NCBI GenBank assembly: GCA_964637655.1 | Contig: CAZWUZ010000006.1 | Coordinates: 1 to 35,946 of the forward strand | Reading direction: 5' to 3' | Source: CAZWUZ01 sp964637655 [NCBI: uncultured bacterium] | GTDB lineage: Bacteria > DAOPZR01 | DNA: 35,946 nucleotides | Shown here: piece after piece, positions 32,901-35,946 of the stretch | How positions within the stretch are numbered: the stretch's first letter is position 1 | How the letters are laid out: every line of letters starts with the position of its first letter | Translations under genes and position numbers: made by a program | The notes under the pieces: generated by a model | Seen by the model: only the letters and a program-made list of their open reading frames with translations | The model's database searches: none | Told to the model about the DNA's origin: nothing

Positions 32901-35598
32901 GGAACTGCTGCGCCTGCACGGTGAACTGCAGCGCCTGCGCTTCGCTCCCGCCGCGCGCGCGCTGGCCCGCCTCTGGTGGGAGGATCCCGCCGACCCGGAA
33001 CGCAAGCGTCTGCTCGGGGCGCGCCTGCGCAGCCGCGGCGCCGCCCGCCGCCAGTTCCCGCACTGGGAGGACCGCGCGGTCATTGCCGAGGCGGAACAGC
33101 TGCTGGCCGCGTATGCCGCGGCGGGCGGATGCGGCAGCGCGCCGCCCGCGGCCGCGGCGGAATACCTCGCCGACGAACTGGGCGAAGGTGACCGCTTTGT
33201 CGTCAGCAGCGAGGCGGCGGCGCTCGTTGCGGGCTGTCTCGACGCGCTGCGCGCGCGCGGGGCGCTGGCCGATTTTACCGCCGCGCGCGAGGCGGTGAAG
33301 GACGACCGCCGCGCCGCGTGGTGCGTCGTTCGCGACTGGCTAGCCGCCTACCTGACTGACGGCAACGGCCGCCACGACGCGGCGTTCCTCGACGAGGCGG
33401 CGGGTCTGCTGCTCGCGGGCGGCGCCACGGCGGCAGCCGCGGGTGCGGCCAGCGCTGCGGTGACCGTCAGCGGCATGGTCGGCACCCACCCGGTCATCGC
33501 CGGGGGCGAGTACCGGCTCAACTACCACGCCTTCATGGAGAAACTCGACCGCTTCGCCGCGGTCGAGGTGCCCGCCTTCACCCGCTGCGCGGAGCGCAAG
33601 CAGGCGCTGCTGGCACAGCGCCGCGCGGAACTCCGCCTGCAGGAATTCGTCCCGCGCGTGCTGACGACGTTTGTGCGCAACCGCCTTATCGACCGGTACT
33701 ACCTGCCGCTGCTCGGCGGCAACATGGCCAAGCAACTGGGCACCACGGGGGCCGACAAGCGCACCGACCGCTCGGGCCTGCTGCTGCTCATCTCCCCGCC
33801 GGGCTACGGCAAGACCACGCTCATCGAGTATCTTGCCAGCCGGCTCGGCATCGTCTTCATGAAGATCAACGGGCCCGCGCTCGGGCCGCGCGTCACCTCG
33901 CTCGATCCCGCCGAGGCGCCCAACGCGGCGGCGCGCGAGGAGATCAGCAAACTCAACCTTGCGCTCGAGATGGGGGACAACGTCCTCATCTGCCTCGACG
34001 ACATCCAGCATACCAGCCCCGAGTTCCTGCAGAAGTTCATCTCGCTGTGCGACGCGCAGCGCAAGATCGAGGGAGTCTTCCGCGGGCAGCCGCGCACCTA
34101 CGATCTGCGCGGGCGCAAGGTGATGGTGGTCATGGCGGGCAACCCCTACACCGAGAGCGGGGCGCGCTTCGTCATTCCCGACATGCTCGCCAACCGCGCT
34201 GATACCTACAACCTCGGCGATGTTGTTTCCACCAACGAGGAGATCTTCCGCGAGAGTTACCTCGAAAACGCGGTGACGTCCAATCCCGTCATCGCGCGGC
34301 TCGGACGCGCCAGCCAGCAGGACGTGCAGGCGGTCATCCGCCTCGCGCAGTCGGGCGGCACCGCGACGGTCGATCTGGCGGGTACTTACTCTCCGGAAGA
34401 ACTGAGCGAGATGGTCGAGGTGATGCGCCGCCTTATCCGCATTCGCGACATCGTCTACCGCGTCAACCAGGAGTATATCCGCTCCGCCGGCACCGCCGAG
34501 GCGTACCGCACCGAGCCGCCGTTCAAGCTGCAGGGCTCCTACCGCAACATGAACCGCCTCGCCGAGAAGGTGCTGCCGGTGATGACTGACGCGGAGATCG
34601 ACAACCTGATCTTCGACCATTACAAGAGCGAGGCGCAGACGCTGACCACGGGCGCGGAAGCCAACCTGCTGAAATTCCGCGAACTGACCGGCACGCTGAC
34701 GGGGGCGGAGGCGGAACGCTGGGCGGAGATCAGGCGCGCCTTCAAGCGCAACCTGCTTGCGGGAAGCGGTGACACGGACGACCCCGTCGGGCGCGTCGTG
34801 GCGCAACTGGCGTCGTTCCGCGAGGGGATCGACACGCTCGAAGCGTCGCTGGCGAAGGGACTGGCGGGTGCCGCGGAGCAGCTGCGTGGCGCGCTGCCGG
34901 CCGCCACGGCGGCGACCGCGCCGGCGAAGGCGGAAATGGCGCTGTCGCCCGAAACCGTGGCGCAGCTGACCCGACTGGCGGAGCAGGCGGCACCGCGTGT
35001 CGTGGTGGTGCCGGTGCCGGTGGGTGGAGGACTTGCTCCGGTGTCGCGCGTGGAACCGGCACCGGTACAGGCGACGCCCGCGGTTCCGGCTGCACATCCG
35101 GCAGCTGATCACCCGGCCATGCCCGCGGCGCAGCCGTCGGCGAAACCGGGGGCACCGCCGCAGATCACCGGCGAGTACCGTGATGAGTTTGTGCTGCCGC
35201 TGGGCGAACTGCTCACCTTTCCCGCGCGCACCTACACGCTGCGCGGCAGCAATATCCGTCCCGGCGCGCACCTCTTCGTCTACGACAAGAAACAGCCGAT
35301 CGTCGTGCGCGACGGCGCGTCGGTCATCTACACCCCGCCTCCCAACCCGAAACTGCGCCCGTGCGTGGTCATCGGCGAGGTGGCGCTCGGGTTCCGGGTG
35401 GACGGGCCGCAACAGGCGACCCTGACGCTCGAACTGCGCCAGACGGTCAACCGCGGCCTGCAGGAACCGTATACCGAGGTGCTGCCCGTCACCATCATCA
35501 ATCCCGACGGCACCTACGCGCCCTATGTGCAGCTGCAGTTCCTTGCCACGCCGCAGGCGGGCCAGCCGGTGCGGCCGAAACGGAAGCCCGCGAGGTGA
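29974..35598 (+). CDS. Giant AAA+ ATPase of the so-called DNA-repair-ATPase type
   Basis: The 1874-residue protein begins at a GTG with a weak ribosome-binding site; no earlier or nearby ATG fits. Residues ~1-470 are a conserved beta-rich region (ERITTANNCVPRDLVAIG, FLLGYNVRLGL). Residues ~490-850 are largely alpha-helical and probably coiled coil. A further helical region follows. The AAA+ module starts near 1255: Walker A PPGYGKTT with K1280, Walker B ICLDDIQ with D1342/D1343, and the sensor-1 region VMAGNPYTESG. A proline/alanine-rich linker (~1676-1728) leads to a compact beta domain (~1730-1865). Databases call such proteins DNA repair ATPases, as I recall, but the evidence for repair is thin. 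With a flotillin partner, membrane remodelling or stress protection is at least as likely (inference). Confidence 0.85.
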   Translation: MAESAPAVPAPGLEAGTYEILRQRLRAQADLLRDRLAVLDRERRAVFGAIPFALQSTERITTANNCVPRDLVAIGPDCFLLGYNVRLGLRTETNLADVFARYSYRGHQFHEESLDCLQSGEFERDFKELYKYYRAATFSAFRVIGPHLYMAFQVGKTADDLKTFKWALDNGVLTYLGNRSDHEFTYPPQHEFAWRRAVRDFHRLGTHPHVSIEDRVFVECVGGDLTVKVEDNTETGEGIYTEPVENRDQTLDDAEIHYAIVGALILLRLRPFQEKAYRYLVYSEKLRTVYRVDDIGEACVLLPDDQGIVFPHGYVLQTGECKRFDNDFTGMVYAGRCDAPNGEDYLYDFLNRDTGVDIVLAYNRIAQSMQPPIICNGFAVFDSGAMVLFRSDDQPQKHHALQVWQTPFVGRNVVPAAARTDSFLYKLGSATVVNALAEGHEILALCGKDDTYAGLYSDLVRATATMLDTYFWLHEPAAGSLREPLQGIRTAASAAIAEYEKVARLKRTAQAELQRQRQAVAEQVRAIDYYALKRIDVFVQHLAGLRARRGALVTAREVRYVDLPALAQLEQEVAGHAEKLFGLCVQFLLGDEALAPYAQRAEGFRAQVPQAATGKAATELAAAISAAAGELEMLIEIVGTLKIDDATQTTRIVDRISTIYAALNQVKSLAQARRRDLAGAEGTAQFAAQLKLLAQAVTNYLDLASDAAKCDEYLTKLMVQLEELEGAYADFDEFLPQLAAKREEIYGAFAAKKVQLAEARQRRCNALAETAERILTGIRHRAASFAALDDLNAYFASDLMIDKVRDTAAKLTAAEETVRAEEILGRLKTIQQDAVRQLKDKLELYVDGANVIRFGTHHFSVNTQPLDLAMVLRDGEMHYHLTGTNYFEPVTDAEFLATRAVWNREVVAESPQVYRAEYLAWSILRDAVMRGSAALAEWRGHDAAARLAAVRAFMAPRYAEGYVKGVHDTDAALLLGELLRLHGELQRLRFAPAARALARLWWEDPADPERKRLLGARLRSRGAARRQFPHWEDRAVIAEAEQLLAAYAAAGGCGSAPPAAAAEYLADELGEGDRFVVSSEAAALVAGCLDALRARGALADFTAAREAVKDDRRAAWCVVRDWLAAYLTDGNGRHDAAFLDEAAGLLLAGGATAAAAGAASAAVTVSGMVGTHPVIAGGEYRLNYHAFMEKLDRFAAVEVPAFTRCAERKQALLAQRRAELRLQEFVPRVLTTFVRNRLIDRYYLPLLGGNMAKQLGTTGADKRTDRSGLLLLISPPGYGKTTLIEYLASRLGIVFMKINGPALGPRVTSLDPAEAPNAAAREEISKLNLALEMGDNVLICLDDIQHTSPEFLQKFISLCDAQRKIEGVFRGQPRTYDLRGRKVMVVMAGNPYTESGARFVIPDMLANRADTYNLGDVVSTNEEIFRESYLENAVTSNPVIARLGRASQQDVQAVIRLAQSGGTATVDLAGTYSPEELSEMVEVMRRLIRIRDIVYRVNQEYIRSAGTAEAYRTEPPFKLQGSYRNMNRLAEKVLPVMTDAEIDNLIFDHYKSEAQTLTTGAEANLLKFRELTGTLTGAEAERWAEIRRAFKRNLLAGSGDTDDPVGRVVAQLASFREGIDTLEASLAKGLAGAAEQLRGALPAATAATAPAKAEMALSPETVAQLTRLAEQAAPRVVVVPVPVGGGLAPVSRVEPAPVQATPAVPAAHPAADHPAMPAAQPSAKPGAPPQITGEYRDEFVLPLGELLTFPARTYTLRGSNIRPGAHLFVYDKKQPIVVRDGASVIYTPPPNPKLRPCVVIGEVALGFRVDGPQQATLTLELRQTVNRGLQEPYTEVLPVTIINPDGTYAPYVQLQFLATPQAGQPVRPKRKPAR

Positions 35599-35602
35599 AA
35601 CG

Positions 35603-35946
35603 ATGAGCGGCTCGGCTTACGGCACGGCGCTGTCGTCGCTGGAAACACTGCTGCGCACCATCGCCGAGGTGCGCGCACAGTTCGCGGCGGGTGGCGCCTT
35701 CGGGGCGCTGCGCCTGCTCGTCCGCCGCAACCAGCGGCGCAACCTGCTGCAGCTGCTGGCCGCGGCGCACGCTGAACTCGAACACGATCCCGACGTGCTG
35801 GCGCAGGCAATCGCCAGTGGCGCCGCGGGCGCGGATGCCGCCGCCTGGGCGGCGAATGCCGACGCGGTGACGAAACTCGCGTTGCGCGGCTCCGGCTTCG
35901 TGCGCGCACGGCAGCAGGCGGCGCTGCAGCATATCTGGACGCTGCG
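35603..35946 (+). CDS. Unrecognised helical protein, N-terminal part (3' end outside window)
   Basis: An ATG at 35603 with GAGGTGA at 35592-35598 opens a frame that stays open to the window end (114 codons). It begins 4 bases after the ATPase stop, so it belongs to the same operon. The visible product is mostly helical and alanine/leucine-rich: SSLETLLRTIAEVRAQF, a basic patch LLVRRNQRRNLLQLL and later VTKLALRGSGFVRARQQAA. No signal peptide or known domain is seen. It may be a dedicated partner of the ATPase, but no function can be named. Confidence 0.75.
   Translation, partial: MSGSAYGTALSSLETLLRTIAEVRAQFAAGGAFGALRLLVRRNQRRNLLQLLAAAHAELEHDPDVLAQAIASGAAGADAAAWAANADAVTKLALRGSGFVRARQQAALQHIWTL

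Noticed and set aside
29680-33063. A 1127-codon open frame on the minus strand.
   Set aside because: It lies opposite the flotillin end and giant ATPase, has arginine/histidine/leucine-rich low-complexity sequence and no domain. High GC leaves antisense frames free of stops.
33340-35412. A 690-codon minus-strand open frame.
   Set aside because: It is antisense to the AAA+ core of the ATPase, whose motifs are clear; no recognisable protein features of its own.

Overview
The window is a GC-rich bacterial stretch, read as tightly packed gene blocks with frequent 1-4 base start/stop overlaps and a few AT-rich intergenic spaces that carry the regulatory signals. Der, a flagellar cap gene (fliD), a Wzm/Wzt-type ABC exporter pair, a lipoprotein-type signal and sulfatases point to a flagellated, probably diderm bacterium. 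The gene mix would suit a PVC-group or other deep-branching lineage, but I cannot fix a phylum from sequence alone.

Layout. (1) 2-3509, plus strand: the end of a DUF512/TIGR03279 radical SAM protein, the GTPase Der, and a MEMO-AMMECR1 fusion with a lipoprotein-like N-terminus. (2) 3517-5904, minus strand: an FkbM methyltransferase fused to a B12-binding radical SAM enzyme. (3) 6007-13055, plus strand: a SAM methyltransferase, three SPASM-type radical SAM enzymes (two are close tandem paralogues) and a B12-binding radical SAM enzyme fused to a GT4 glycosyltransferase. (4) 21877 down to 13071, minus strand: an eight-gene run of GT4, GT2, GT2, ABC-2 permease, ABC ATPase, a GT4-like protein with a coiled coil, GT4 and a third B12-binding radical SAM enzyme. 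(5) 22033-24493, plus strand: a sulfatase-fold protein that has lost its catalytic residues, followed by an intact sulfatase-family protein. (6) 27621 down to 24494, minus strand: fliD and a GH13 enzyme, separated by a terminator and a 254-bp element with perfect 29-bp inverted ends. (7) 27878 to the end, plus strand: a long flotillin, a 1874-residue AAA+ ATPase and the start of a third gene.

Blocks 2-4 read as one surface-glycan locus: glycosyltransferases build a glycan, the ABC-2/ATPase pair exports it, and six radical SAM enzymes plus two methyltransferase domains modify the sugars, lipid or an attached group. The product is unknown. Block 7 looks like a membrane-scaffold plus giant-ATPase system. 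These two are the best candidates for undescribed biology.

Promoter-like signals were found by eye: a sigma-28-type promoter before fliD, a TTGACA-N17-TAGCAT promoter before the flotillin, TATGCT -10 boxes before three minus-strand units, and a promoter at 6808-6836 that implies a leaderless mRNA.
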